From the NCBI GenBank assembly GCA_963771905.1, contig CAVYVI010000014.1, positions 310,001 through 374,000 of the forward strand: DNA of 64,000 nt, written 5' to 3'. The position numbers and the translations under genes are program-made. Under the pieces are notes generated by a model, which was not told the origin of the DNA, made no database searches, and saw nothing but the letters and a program-made list of their open reading frames with translations. Of the stretch, positions 25,845 to 34,321 are shown piece by piece. Position 1 is the stretch's first letter; each line of letters starts with the position of its first letter. Source of the stretch: Palsa-147 sp963771905 (lineage in GTDB: Bacteria > Acidobacteriota > Terriglobia > Acidiferrales > UBA7541).

Positions 25845-27016
25845 CGAGCGCGGAAGCACTCGGCCCCGTCTTCGATCGCGCGCAGAGAAGCGCGCTGACG
25901 GTGGGCGTGCTGGGGTTCGTGACCACCGGCATTCTCTATCTGCGGAATCCGGAGCAGTTTTTCCGGTCGTATCTTCTGGCGTTCGTGTTCTGGATTGGAT
26001 TTCCGCTGGGCTGCACGGCGATCGTGATGCTGCACCATCTCACGGGCGGCGATTGGGGATTGCCGATTCGCAGGCCGCTTGAGGCAGGCACACGGACGTT
26101 TCCGCTGATGCTGATTCTGTTCATTCCGCTCTTGTTTGGATTGAAGACGCTGTTTCCATGGACGAATCTCGCACTTGTCAACAGCGATCCCAAACTGAAA
26201 ATCAAAGAGTTCTATCTGAATCTGCATTTCTTTCTGATCCGCGCCGTGATTTATTTTCTAATCTGGCTGGCGCTGAGCTACTTCCTCAACAAGTGGTCGG
26301 AAGAGCAGGACCGTACGGGCGATCCTGCGCTTGCGAGGCGACTGGAAGGAATCAGCGGGCCGGGGTTGATCCTCTACGGAATCACGGTGACATTCGCGTG
26401 CGTGGATTGGGTGATGTCGCTCGAGCCGCACTGGTTCTCGACGATATTCGGGATGATCTTCATGATGGTGGAGGTATTGGGCGCGATGGCGCTGGTGATC
26501 GTGGTGGCGCGGATATTGGCGAAGTACGAGCCGTTCTCGAAAGCGGTTTCAGCGGACCAATTCAACGATCTGGGCAACCTGCTTCTCACTTTCGTGATGC
26601 TCTGGGCTTATCTGTCATTTTCGCAATTCCTGATCATCTGGTCGGGGAATTTGAGGGAGGAGATTTCCTGGTACGTGGTGCGAGCGGCAGGGGGCTGGGC
26701 GGCGCTGGCGATGTTTCTGATCAGTTTTCACTTTGCGATTCCGTTCCTGCTGCTGTTGCAACGCGGCATCAAACGGCGCATGAGGCATCTTGCGATGGTT
26801 GCCGGAGTGCTGATTTTCATCAGCTTCGTGGATGTGTTCTGGCTGGTGGTCCCGGCATTCGAGAGGGAAGGGCCGCGACTTCATGCGCTCGATCTGACCG
26901 CGCCGATCGCGATTGGCGGACTGTGGGTGGCGGCGTTTATATGGCAATTGAAGCGCCGGTCGCTGCTGCCGCTGCACGACCCGCGATTCGAGGGAGTGGT
27001 GCAACATGGCGATTGA
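25841..27016 (+). CDS. actF: alternative complex III membrane subunit ActF
   Basis: 391 residues with about ten membrane helices, the ActF/NrfD-related subunit. It contains GYxFx-like helices LLAFVFWIGFPLGCTAIVMLHHLTGGDWG, EFYLNLHFFLIRAVIYF, and CVDWVMSLEPHWFSTIFGMIF, then QFLIIWSGNLREEISWY. These blocks are typical of ActF in Acidobacteriota and Bacteroidota. It makes up the second membrane half of ACIII beside ActC. The stop overlaps the next gene by 11 bp. Confidence 0.92.
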   Translation: MTSAEALGPVFDRAQRSALTVGVLGFVTTGILYLRNPEQFFRSYLLAFVFWIGFPLGCTAIVMLHHLTGGDWGLPIRRPLEAGTRTFPLMLILFIPLLFGLKTLFPWTNLALVNSDPKLKIKEFYLNLHFFLIRAVIYFLIWLALSYFLNKWSEEQDRTGDPALARRLEGISGPGLILYGITVTFACVDWVMSLEPHWFSTIFGMIFMMVEVLGAMALVIVVARILAKYEPFSKAVSADQFNDLGNLLLTFVMLWAYLSFSQFLIIWSGNLREEISWYVVRAAGGWAALAMFLISFHFAIPFLLLLQRGIKRRMRHLAMVAGVLIFISFVDVFWLVVPAFEREGPRLHALDLTAPIAIGGLWVAAFIWQLKRRSLLPLHDPRFEGVVQHGD

Positions 27017-27473
27017 TCCCCATACATCGCCGGGCGGGACCGGGAATCCCGGCTACGAAACGCGGGACGCGAACGTCACGAGCCTGCTGAAGTTTGGCCT
27101 GTGGATGGCGCTGATACTAATTTCCATCGGTTTCGGGATGAAATGGATGTTCGGCTATTTCGCGCACACGCAGAACCTGGGGCCGGCGGTGTCGCCATTC
27201 GAGAACACGCGAACGCTGCCGCCGCTGCCGCGGCTGCAGACGACGCCACAGAAGGACATTCACGATTACTGGGAAGCGGAGCAGGACGAATTGAACAGTT
27301 ACGGCTGGGTCGACCGGCAGAACGGCATCGTGCGGATCCCGATCGATCGCGCGATGCGGCTGGTTCTCGAGCGCGGGCTGCCCGCGCGCGCAGGCGGCAA
27401 GGCGCCGGAGGAGACGCCGAATTCGGCCGCGCCGATCGATAAAGGAAGATCGGCGGGAGGGACCCAACAATGA
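27006..27473 (+). CDS. single-span membrane protein of the ACIII-oxidase operon, function unknown
   Basis: 155 residues. After ~28 hydrophilic residues comes one helix (FGLWMALILISIGFGMKWMFGYF), then a periplasmic part. The notable conserved-looking stretch there is YGWVDRQNGIVRIPIDRAM followed by RLVLERGLPAR. GGAG lies upstream inside actF. The gene overlaps actF by 11 bp and sco by 4 bp, so it is made with the respiratory proteins. It may be an assembly factor or a small subunit linking ACIII and the oxidase; no assigned role is known to me. Confidence 0.75.
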   Translation: MAIDPHTSPGGTGNPGYETRDANVTSLLKFGLWMALILISIGFGMKWMFGYFAHTQNLGPAVSPFENTRTLPPLPRLQTTPQKDIHDYWEAEQDELNSYGWVDRQNGIVRIPIDRAMRLVLERGLPARAGGKAPEETPNSAAPIDKGRSAGGTQQ

Positions 27474-28381
27474 GTGGCGCGCGGAAGCTGCGAAGATTTC
27501 TGATGGCGGGCGTTTTTGCGGCGACGTTCTGGAGCAACGCCTTGAACGCGCAGATCAATTACGCGCAGCCACCGGCGGATGATTCCGCACCGGTGCAGGC
27601 CGCGGGCGTGCGGCCGGAATTGCTGCGCGATGTGTCGCTCGAACAGAAACTCGATGCGCCGATTCCGCCGGATTTGAAGTTCCGTGACGAAAAAGGGAAA
27701 AGCGTCGAGCTGCGGCAATTTTTCGGAAGCAAGCCCGTGATTTTGGCGCTTGTGTATTACCAGTGCCCGATGCTGTGCACGGAAGTGCTGAACGCGATGA
27801 CCCGCAGCCTCAAGGAAATTTCGCTCGACATGGGGAAGGACTACGAGGTGGTTACGGTGAGCTTCGATCCGACCGACCGGCCGATTGAAGCAGAAGCCAA
27901 GCGCGCGCTCTACACGGGAATGTACAACCGAGCGGGAGCGCAAGACGGCTGGCATTTTCTCACCGGCGAGCAGCCGCAAATCAAGGCGCTGGCGGATGCG
28001 GTTGGATTTCACTATGCGTTCGATCCGATTTCGAAGCAGTACGCGCATCCGAGCGGAATCATGGTGCTGACGCCGGAAGGAAAACTCGCGCGCTATTTTT
28101 ACGGAGTGACGTACCCGCAGCGGGATTTGCGGCTGGCGTTGGTGGAAGCCTCGGCAGGGAAGATTGGTTCGCCGGTGGATGCGATTCTTTTGTACTGCTA
28201 TCACTACGACCCGCTGACGGGGAAATACGGGCTCGTCATTTCGCGAGTGATTCAGATCGCGGGACTGTTGACCGTCCTCGGAATGGCGATTCTGATTTTT
28301 GTTTTGTTCCGGCAGGAGAATTACGGCTCGGTGGGACGCGGCGGCCAGAAGCGAGGGCGGGAACTCCACGGGCATGTTTAA
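27470..28381 (+). CDS. SCO1/SenC-type copper chaperone
   Basis: 303 residues: N-terminal signal/anchor, a thioredoxin-like domain (~60-230) with the copper-binding CPMLC motif in LVYYQCPMLCTEV, and the distal His in KQYAHPSGIMVLTPEG. A C-terminal helix (VIQIAGLLTVLGMAILIFVLF) follows. SCO proteins deliver copper to the CuA site of subunit II, which is encoded immediately downstream with an 8-bp overlap. The C-terminal membrane anchor is the arrangement often seen in Acidobacteriota. Confidence 0.92.
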   Translation: MSGARKLRRFLMAGVFAATFWSNALNAQINYAQPPADDSAPVQAAGVRPELLRDVSLEQKLDAPIPPDLKFRDEKGKSVELRQFFGSKPVILALVYYQCPMLCTEVLNAMTRSLKEISLDMGKDYEVVTVSFDPTDRPIEAEAKRALYTGMYNRAGAQDGWHFLTGEQPQIKALADAVGFHYAFDPISKQYAHPSGIMVLTPEGKLARYFYGVTYPQRDLRLALVEASAGKIGSPVDAILLYCYHYDPLTGKYGLVISRVIQIAGLLTVLGMAILIFVLFRQENYGSVGRGGQKRGRELHGHV

Positions 28382-29354
28382 TTTTTTAGTGGCGGGCGTT
28401 GCGATAGCGGGGCCGGGCTTTCCGCTCAAGCCCGTGGACGCGTCGACGACGGCATCGAGCGTCGACCATCTTCAGTACGCGCTGACGGCCATCACGCTGT
28501 TTTTTACAATCGTCATTTTTGCGGTGATTTTTTATTTCATGGTGAAGTACCGGCGGCGCTCGGAAGATGATCGTCCGCCGGAGATTGAGATGTCGTTGCC
28601 GCTTGAAATCACATGGACGGTGATTCCCACGCTGATTTGCGCCGTCATCTTCGTGTGGAGCTCAAGCGTCTATTTCCGGGATTCGCGGCCGCCAAACGCT
28701 TCGATGGAGATTTTTGTAGTCGGAAAGCAATGGATGTGGCACCTGCAGCATCCCGAGGGTCCGCGGGAGATCGACGAGCTGCACGTTCCGGTCGGCGTTC
28801 CGGTGAAGCTGACGATGACGTCGGAAGATGTGATCCACGATTTTTTTATTCCCGCGTTCCGGATCAAGAAGGATGTGTTGCCGGGGCGGTATTCGTCGAT
28901 CTGGTTCCAAGCGACGAAGGTCGGCACGTATCATTTTTTCTGCGCACAGTATTGCGGAGCGGAGCATTCCGGGATGATCGGCTGGGTGTACGTGATGACG
29001 CCGACGGACTATGCGAACTGGCTGAGCGGCGGCGGGGCACACGAATCGATGGCGCAGGCGGGCGAGCGGCTGTTCACGCAACTCGGCTGCGTCACGTGCC
29101 ACGTCGCCAATGGCACGGGTCGCGGGCCGGTTTTGCAGGGACTCTACGGGCATCCCGTGAAATTGCGGAGCGGCGAAACGAGGATGGTGGATGAGACTTA
29201 CATTCGTCAAGCCATCGTGAATCCAAACTCGATGCCGCTGCCGAATTACGCGCCTGTGATGCCGACGTTTCAGGGCCAGGTGAATGAAGAGCAGGTGCTG
29301 CAGTTGATCGCGTACGTGAAGTCGCTGGGTGTGGAAGAAAGGAAGTCGAAATGA
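28374..29354 (+). CDS. ctaC: cytochrome c oxidase subunit II with fused cytochrome c domain (caa3-type)
   Basis: 326 residues. Two membrane helices are followed by the CuA cupredoxin domain: VIHDFFIPAFRIKKDVLPG and CAQYCGAEHSGM supply the His, two Cys, Glu carbonyl, His and Met ligands. The C-terminal cytochrome c domain has CVTCH and a likely axial Met in NYAPVMPTF. Fusion of cytochrome c to subunit II defines caa3 oxidases, here the expected acceptor of electrons from ACIII. It overlaps sco by 8 bp and ctaD by 4 bp. Confidence 0.95.
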   Translation: MFNFLVAGVAIAGPGFPLKPVDASTTASSVDHLQYALTAITLFFTIVIFAVIFYFMVKYRRRSEDDRPPEIEMSLPLEITWTVIPTLICAVIFVWSSSVYFRDSRPPNASMEIFVVGKQWMWHLQHPEGPREIDELHVPVGVPVKLTMTSEDVIHDFFIPAFRIKKDVLPGRYSSIWFQATKVGTYHFFCAQYCGAEHSGMIGWVYVMTPTDYANWLSGGGAHESMAQAGERLFTQLGCVTCHVANGTGRGPVLQGLYGHPVKLRSGETRMVDETYIRQAIVNPNSMPLPNYAPVMPTFQGQVNEEQVLQLIAYVKSLGVEERKSK

Positions 29355-30979
29355 GCACGGCCGTGCTGGAAGCGCCCGCCGAATCGCGCGTGAATTATTT
29401 GAACGCGAGCTACGGCATCAAGTCGTGGCTCTTCACGACAGACCACAAGCGCATCGCGCTGCTGTATCTGGCGTCGATCACGTTTATGTTTTTTGTAGGC
29501 GGGGCCGCAGCGGTTTTGATGCGGATGAACCTGATCGAGCCGCAGGGCGCGCTGGTACAACCGGAAACGTACAACAAGCTGTTTACGATTCACGGCGTGG
29601 TGATGGTGTTTTTTTTCCTGATTCCGTCGATACCCGCGGTGCTGGGGAATTTTCTGGTGCCGATGATGATCGGGGCGCGGGACCTCGCATTTCCGCGGCT
29701 CAACCTGCTGAGCTGGTACCTCTACATCGTGGGCGCATCGTTCACGCTGTACGCAATCCTGGCTGGCGGCGTGGACACCGGATGGACGTTCTATACGCCG
29801 TACAGCAGCACGTACTCGCATACGCATGTGATTGCCATGGCCGTCGGGATATTCATCACCGGATTTTCTTCGATTTTGACGGGCCTGAATTTCATCGTCA
29901 CGATTCACATGATGCGCGCGCCGGGGCTGACGTGGTTCCGGCTGCCGCTATTTATCTGGTCGATGTACGCGTCGAGCATCATTTTCATTCTCGGGACGCC
30001 GGTGATCGCGATCACGCTGTTTCTTCTGGCGCTCGAGCGGCTGCTGCACGTGGGAATTTTCGATCCCGCGATCGGCGGCGACCCTCTTTTGTTCCAGCAT
30101 CTGTTCTGGTTTTATTCGCATCCCGCGGTGTACATCATGATTCTGCCGGGGATGGGCGTGGTGAGCGAGCTGATTACGGCATTCTCGAAGAAGAAAATTT
30201 TCGGATACAAATTCGTGGCGTTTTCAAGCATGGCGATTGCGGTCCTGAGCTTTCTGGTTTGGGGCCACCACATGTTCGTCTCGGGCCAGTCGATCTATGC
30301 GGGACTGATTTTTTCGGTGCTGAGCTTCCTCGTGGCGATTCCTTCGGCGATCAAGGTATTCAATTGGACGGCGACTCTTTACAAAGGATCGATTTCGTAC
30401 GATGCGCCGATGCTGTACGCGCTGGGCTTCATCGGGCTGTTTACGATGGGCGGGTTGACGGGGCTGTTCCTGGCGTCGCTGGCAACGGATGTTCATTTGA
30501 GCGGAACGTACTTCATCGTGGCGCACTTCCACTACATCATGGTCGGCGGCGCGGTGATGGCGTATCTCGGCGGGATTCATTTCTGGTGGCCGAAAATCAC
30601 GGGCCGGATGTATCCGGATGGATGGGCGCGGTTCGCCGCGTTGATCATTTTCGTCGGCTTTAATTTGACGTTTTTCCCGCAATTCGTGCTCGGGTATTTG
30701 GGAATGCCGCGGCGGTACGCCGTATATCCCGCGGAATTTCAAGTGCTAAACGTGATGTCCTCGGCGGGCGCATCGATTCTGGCAGTAGGCTATCTGATCC
30801 CGCTGATTTATTTGCTCTGGTCGATTCGTTACGGGCCGGTGGCCGGCGGAAATCCGTGGGGAGCGAAGGGTCTGGAATGGCAGACGGCTTCGCCGCCGCC
30901 AACAGAGAACTTCGAGGAAATACCGATTGTGACGGAAGAGGCATACGCGTACGCCGAGCCGGAGACATCGCATGTCTGA
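29351..30979 (+). CDS. ctaD: cytochrome c oxidase subunit I (A2-type haem-copper oxidase)
   Basis: 542 residues with 12 helices. Ligands are visible: TIHGVVMVFF (haem a), YSHPAVYIMILPG (CuB His and cross-linked Tyr), WGHHMF (CuB) and VAHFHYIM (haem a3 and a). The residue that is Glu in A1 enzymes (GHPEV) is Ala here, preceded by the YS pair, the signature of A2-type oxidases such as Thermus caa3. The proton pathway is therefore complete in the A2 manner and the change is not a defect. Overlaps the genes on both sides. Confidence 0.96.
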   Translation: MSTAVLEAPAESRVNYLNASYGIKSWLFTTDHKRIALLYLASITFMFFVGGAAAVLMRMNLIEPQGALVQPETYNKLFTIHGVVMVFFFLIPSIPAVLGNFLVPMMIGARDLAFPRLNLLSWYLYIVGASFTLYAILAGGVDTGWTFYTPYSSTYSHTHVIAMAVGIFITGFSSILTGLNFIVTIHMMRAPGLTWFRLPLFIWSMYASSIIFILGTPVIAITLFLLALERLLHVGIFDPAIGGDPLLFQHLFWFYSHPAVYIMILPGMGVVSELITAFSKKKIFGYKFVAFSSMAIAVLSFLVWGHHMFVSGQSIYAGLIFSVLSFLVAIPSAIKVFNWTATLYKGSISYDAPMLYALGFIGLFTMGGLTGLFLASLATDVHLSGTYFIVAHFHYIMVGGAVMAYLGGIHFWWPKITGRMYPDGWARFAALIIFVGFNLTFFPQFVLGYLGMPRRYAVYPAEFQVLNVMSSAGASILAVGYLIPLIYLLWSIRYGPVAGGNPWGAKGLEWQTASPPPTENFEEIPIVTEEAYAYAEPETSHV

Positions 30980-31682
30980 ACTCGCGTCGACAGGAATGCC
31001 TTCGAGCGGCGGGCACGCCGCGGGTGTCAGCGTGCCCGGGCTGCGGCATCACTTTGAGGACGCCGAGCAGCAGCGTGAAGCGGGCACGCTGGGGATGTGG
31101 GTATTCCTGGCAACGGAGATTCTTTTCTTTGGAGGACTGTTCGCGGGCTATGCGATTTACCGGTCGCTCTATTTGCCGGGATTTGAAGCGGGCAGCCGGC
31201 TTTTGAACGGAGCGTTGGGCGCGACGAACACGGCGGTGCTGATCGGGAGCAGCCTGACGATGGCCATGGCCGTGCATTCGGCGCAGACGGGCAAACGCAA
31301 AGCGCTCGTGGCGTACCTGATCGTCACGATGATTTTGGGCGCGGCGTTTTTGGGGATCAAGTATCACGAGTGGGCGCATCACTGGGACGTTTCGCTGGTG
31401 CCCGGCTTGCGGTTCGCGCCGACGGAAGCGATTCCGGGGAATGCGCCACTTGGGTCCGTGGAAATGTTCTTCTGCTTTTATTTTTTCATGACCGGACTGC
31501 ACGCACTGCACATGATCATCGGGCTCGGGATAATGACGGTGATGACGGTTATGGCGTGGCGGGGAAAGTTTTCGCCGGAGTACTATACGCCGATCGAGGT
31601 GAGCGGGCTGTACTGGCACTTCGTCGACATCGTGTGGATATTTCTGTTTCCGCTACTCTATCTCATCGGAGGGCGCTACTGA
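30972..31682 (+). CDS. ctaE: cytochrome c oxidase subunit III
   Basis: 236 residues. Membrane helices start at REAGTLGMWVFLATEILFFGGLFAGYAIYR. Further blocks are LLNGALGATNTAVLIGSSLTMAMAVH, GAAFLGIKYHEW, FYFFMTGLHALHMIIGLGIM, and SGLYWHFVDIVWIFLFPLLYL, all diagnostic for subunit III. It overlaps ctaD by 8 bp and shares one base with the start of the next gene (TGATG). Confidence 0.94.
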   Translation: MSELASTGMPSSGGHAAGVSVPGLRHHFEDAEQQREAGTLGMWVFLATEILFFGGLFAGYAIYRSLYLPGFEAGSRLLNGALGATNTAVLIGSSLTMAMAVHSAQTGKRKALVAYLIVTMILGAAFLGIKYHEWAHHWDVSLVPGLRFAPTEAIPGNAPLGSVEMFFCFYFFMTGLHALHMIIGLGIMTVMTVMAWRGKFSPEYYTPIEVSGLYWHFVDIVWIFLFPLLYLIGGRY

Positions 31683-32014
31683 TGTCGGAGCACGTCGTTC
31701 CGGTTCGCGTGTACGTGAGCGTGTTTGTGGCGCTGCTGTGCCTCACGGCCTTGACGACCGGCGTCGCGTATATCGATCTCGGCGCGCTCAATACGGTGGC
31801 GGCGCTCGGGATCGCCGGCGTGAAAATGCTTCTGGTGGTGCTGTTCTTCATGCACGTCCGCTACAGCTCGGGTATGACGAAGATCGTGATTCTCGCGGCA
31901 ATCTTCTGGCTCGCGCTGCTGATTTCGATGACGCTTGCCGACGTCTATACGCGGCATTGGACGCCGGGTTCGAGCGGCTGGGGTCCATCGATTTCGTCGA
32001 GTCAGAATCCGTAG
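31682..32014 (+). CDS. cytochrome c oxidase subunit IV (CtaF-like)
   Basis: 110 residues with three helices (YVSVFVALLCLTALTTGVAYI, TVAALGIAGVKMLLVVLFFMHVRYS, IVILAAIFWLALLISMTLADVYTR). The MLLVVLFFMHVRYSSGMTK block is the subunit IV/prokaryotic COX4 signature. It is the last gene of the ACIII-caa3 operon. The following 75 bp, up to a convergent gene, contain no convincing hairpin terminator. Confidence 0.88.
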   Translation: MSEHVVPVRVYVSVFVALLCLTALTTGVAYIDLGALNTVAALGIAGVKMLLVVLFFMHVRYSSGMTKIVILAAIFWLALLISMTLADVYTRHWTPGSSGWGPSISSSQNP

Positions 32015-32089
32015 TTTGTGCGGGAATCGCGGGATAGTTTCGCTTCTCAGCGTTTTTTCGCGGCATTCAACGAACGCCCTCCGAACTTC

Positions 32090-32404
32090 CTAAGCTTTTT
32101 CTCCTGAGCCACGATTTTTGTATTCCTCGAGGAGCGCGGCTTTCACGGCCAACTCCGGCGATGTAATCGGCGGAATGTGCAGCACGGTCACCTGCCGGCC
32201 CGGACTTCGCGGGTCATCGGTGTTGTGCATCCACGCATAGGCTTTCGGCGCTTTCGGATGCCCGATGAGATCGAACACTTCTACGAGGCCTTCCCAGATG
32301 GTCTTGCCTTCAAATGTTTCTTTTACGGGGACACTCGCGATGTGCTTCGACTCAACGTGGTGAAGATCGCGGATCGCTTTCTGCAAGGCTTCGATGTAAG
32401 TCAA
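32090..32404 (-). CDS. conserved hypothetical protein
   Basis: 104 residues, no signal or membrane segment. Sequence features are an N-terminal amphipathic helix (YIEALQKAIRDLHHVESKH), VPVKETFEGKTIWEGLVEVFDL, and YAWMHNTDDPRSPGRQVTVLHIPPITSP. The pattern resembles a small conserved protein seen in Acidobacteriota, but I cannot name a function. It converges with the respiratory operon and is divergent from the DUF4010 gene. Confidence 0.65.
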   Translation of the reverse strand: MTYIEALQKAIRDLHHVESKHIASVPVKETFEGKTIWEGLVEVFDLIGHPKAPKAYAWMHNTDDPRSPGRQVTVLHIPPITSPELAVKAALLEEYKNRGSGEKA

Positions 32405-32666
32405 GGCGCCGCCTTTCTCGAATTGCGGAGCGCCCGGAAGTTAAAATGGATTCCCGAATCCCATCGTGGAAGTGCATCGCAGGATCGCATGGCGCTTCGC
32501 CAGATTATACATTGAAGAGAGGAAGCATATCCGGAGCGAGGAGCATGGGCGCGAACGCGAGCCGGCTGGCGGATTGAGTTCGCGGCGGTTCTTCGGTAAC
32601 CTCGGCGGGGCGATTCCTGAACATCTGAAGCGGAGTGCGCGGAGCGAAACGAGAGGGAGTGCGCGC

Positions 32667-33938
32667 GTGGTTCAACACATGATGCAGGTGATGCCGCCGG
32701 AAGCGGTGAAGATCGTAATGGCGTTGCTTCTGTCGTTCCTGATCGGGCTCGAGCGCGAGGAGCACAAGATTGGGCCGAGCCAGTATGCATTCGGCGGCGT
32801 GCGCACGTTCCCGCTGATCGGGCTTGTGGGTTTTGCGTTGGCGGAGCTTGCGGGCAGCCAGCTTGTTCCCGTGACCGTCGGATTCGCGGTGGTCGGCGCG
32901 TTTCTGTGGCTTTCCTATCAGCACAAACTGCAGAAATTGGAAGTGGCAGGCGCGACGACGGAAATCTCCGGCCTCGCGACGTATCTGGTGGGCGCGCTTG
33001 TGGCGCGGGAACAGTTTTGGCTGGCGGCCGCGCTCACGGTCATCAGCCTTCTGCTGCTGGAACTGAAGACGTTTCTTGAGAGCCTGTCGAAGCGGCTTCC
33101 CGAGCAGGAAATTTTCACCTTTACGAAATTTCTGCTCTTGAGCGTGGTGATCCTGCCCATCGTGCCGAATCAAGTGTACGGCCCGTTTGGATTCAATCCC
33201 TTCAAGACATGGCTTGTGGTGGTCGCGGTGAGTGCGGTGTCGTATGCGAGCTATCTGTTGCAACTGCGGACGACGGGGAAGAGCGGGATTCTTCTGGCGG
33301 CGATTCTGGGAGGAATGTATTCCTCGACGGTTCTGACCGTGGTGTTCGCGAAACGTGCGCGGGACGAGCATCGGCCGCATCTGTTTTCGGGATCGATTCT
33401 CATCGCGTCGAGCGTGATGTATTTCCGAGTTCTGATATTGGTAGCGCTGTTCAATATGGAGCTCACGAGGAAGCTGCTCGTGCCGTTTCTCGTTCTTGCG
33501 GTGATCGGCATGGTGGCCGGGTGGATATGGACGACGCGTCCGGACGACGAGAACGAAGCTGTGAAGAGCGAATCGGTCAGCGCGAACCCGCTCGAATTGA
33601 GTTCCGCATTTCTCTTCGCGGTGATTTTTGTCGTCTTCCTGGCTTTGACGCACTATGCCGTCGTGTACCTCGGCAGCGCCGGCGTGTACGGGTTGGCCGC
33701 GCTAACCGGATTTACCGACGTCACGCCGCTCATTCTGGGCCTGGCCAGCACGGCCGGCGCATCGACTCCGTTGCTGATGGCGGCGGCTGCGATCGTCATC
33801 GCTTCGGCGAGCAACAACGTCATCAAGGCCGGATATGCGTATTCGTTCGCGGACCGGAAAACCGGGATGCAGAGTCTCGCGCTGCTGCTCGTGTATTCGA
33901 TCCTCGGCGTCTTGCCGCTGATTTGGCTGCGCGGGTGA
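32667..33938 (+). CDS. MgtC/DUF4010 family membrane protein
   Basis: 423 residues with about 11-12 helices. The N-terminal part is MgtC-like (ALLLSFLIGLEREEH, GGVRTFPLIGLVGFALAEL). The C-terminal two thirds match DUF4010 (ILPIVPNQVYGPFGFNPFKTW, GILLAAILGGMYSSTVLTVVFAKRARD, GFTDVTPLILGLAS, ASASNNVIKAGYAYSFADR). The start is the GTG at 32667, because GGGAG at 32655-32659 lies 7 bp away; the ATG at 32679 would be 19 bp away. Substrate unknown; probably cation-related transport or regulation. Confidence 0.85.
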   Translation: MVQHMMQVMPPEAVKIVMALLLSFLIGLEREEHKIGPSQYAFGGVRTFPLIGLVGFALAELAGSQLVPVTVGFAVVGAFLWLSYQHKLQKLEVAGATTEISGLATYLVGALVAREQFWLAAALTVISLLLLELKTFLESLSKRLPEQEIFTFTKFLLLSVVILPIVPNQVYGPFGFNPFKTWLVVVAVSAVSYASYLLQLRTTGKSGILLAAILGGMYSSTVLTVVFAKRARDEHRPHLFSGSILIASSVMYFRVLILVALFNMELTRKLLVPFLVLAVIGMVAGWIWTTRPDDENEAVKSESVSANPLELSSAFLFAVIFVVFLALTHYAVVYLGSAGVYGLAALTGFTDVTPLILGLASTAGASTPLLMAAAAIVIASASNNVIKAGYAYSFADRKTGMQSLALLLVYSILGVLPLIWLRG

Positions 33939-33984
33939 GGAGCGAATTATTTGGTCGAAGGTCGGTGCGAGCGAGATGCAGGTG

Positions 33985-34182
33985 TCACGCGGGCAGCTTG
34001 CCGCGGAGCAACAGGATCAGCCACATCAGCGTAACTCCGAAACACACGCCGCAACCGACGAGTTGAACGACATCCACGGCGTGATACGCCTGGAATCGGG
34101 GTCTTTCGATCACCTGGAATAGCCCGATCAGGCCGATGAACAAAGCAGCACCAGGAAATACGATTCTGCCTCTTGAAGGCAT
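33985..34182 (-). CDS. small two-helix membrane protein
   Basis: 65 residues. GGGAGGA at 34187-34193 fixes the ATG at 34182; the frame is open further upstream but shows only low-complexity sequence. Two helices are seen: IVFPGAALFIGLIGLFQVIE and VVQLVGCGVCFGVTLMWLILLL. The C terminus is basic (RGKLPA). No family recognised. It is divergent from the next gene, with a dyad between them. Confidence 0.6.
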   Translation of the reverse strand: MPSRGRIVFPGAALFIGLIGLFQVIERPRFQAYHAVDVVQLVGCGVCFGVTLMWLILLLRGKLPA

Positions 34183-34268
34183 GCTGTCCTCCCAAGCACT
34201 CTCAGGAATTACGCATTTGGCTCCGAGAACGGCAGGAATTGTACACCCGCTTCGCCCGCTCAACGGCG

Positions 34269-34290
34269 TTGACGTATCATGGGACGTCAA
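34269..34290. promoter_or_regulatory. perfect inverted repeat between divergent membrane-protein genes
   Basis: TTGACGT and ACGTCAA are perfect 7-bp arms separated by 8 bp. The repeat lies 31 bp before the ATG at 34322 and 87 bp before the oppositely oriented ATG at 34182. Size and place fit a dimeric repressor operator acting on one or both genes. Confidence 0.4.
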
Positions 34291-34321
34291 TTCGCGTAGG
34301 TCGGAAAGTGCAGGAGAGCGG

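Noticed and set aside
29351..30979. Loss of the conserved helix VI glutamate in oxidase subunit I
   Set aside because: The YSHPAVY form is the normal A2-type signature, so it is a subtype mark and not a defect.
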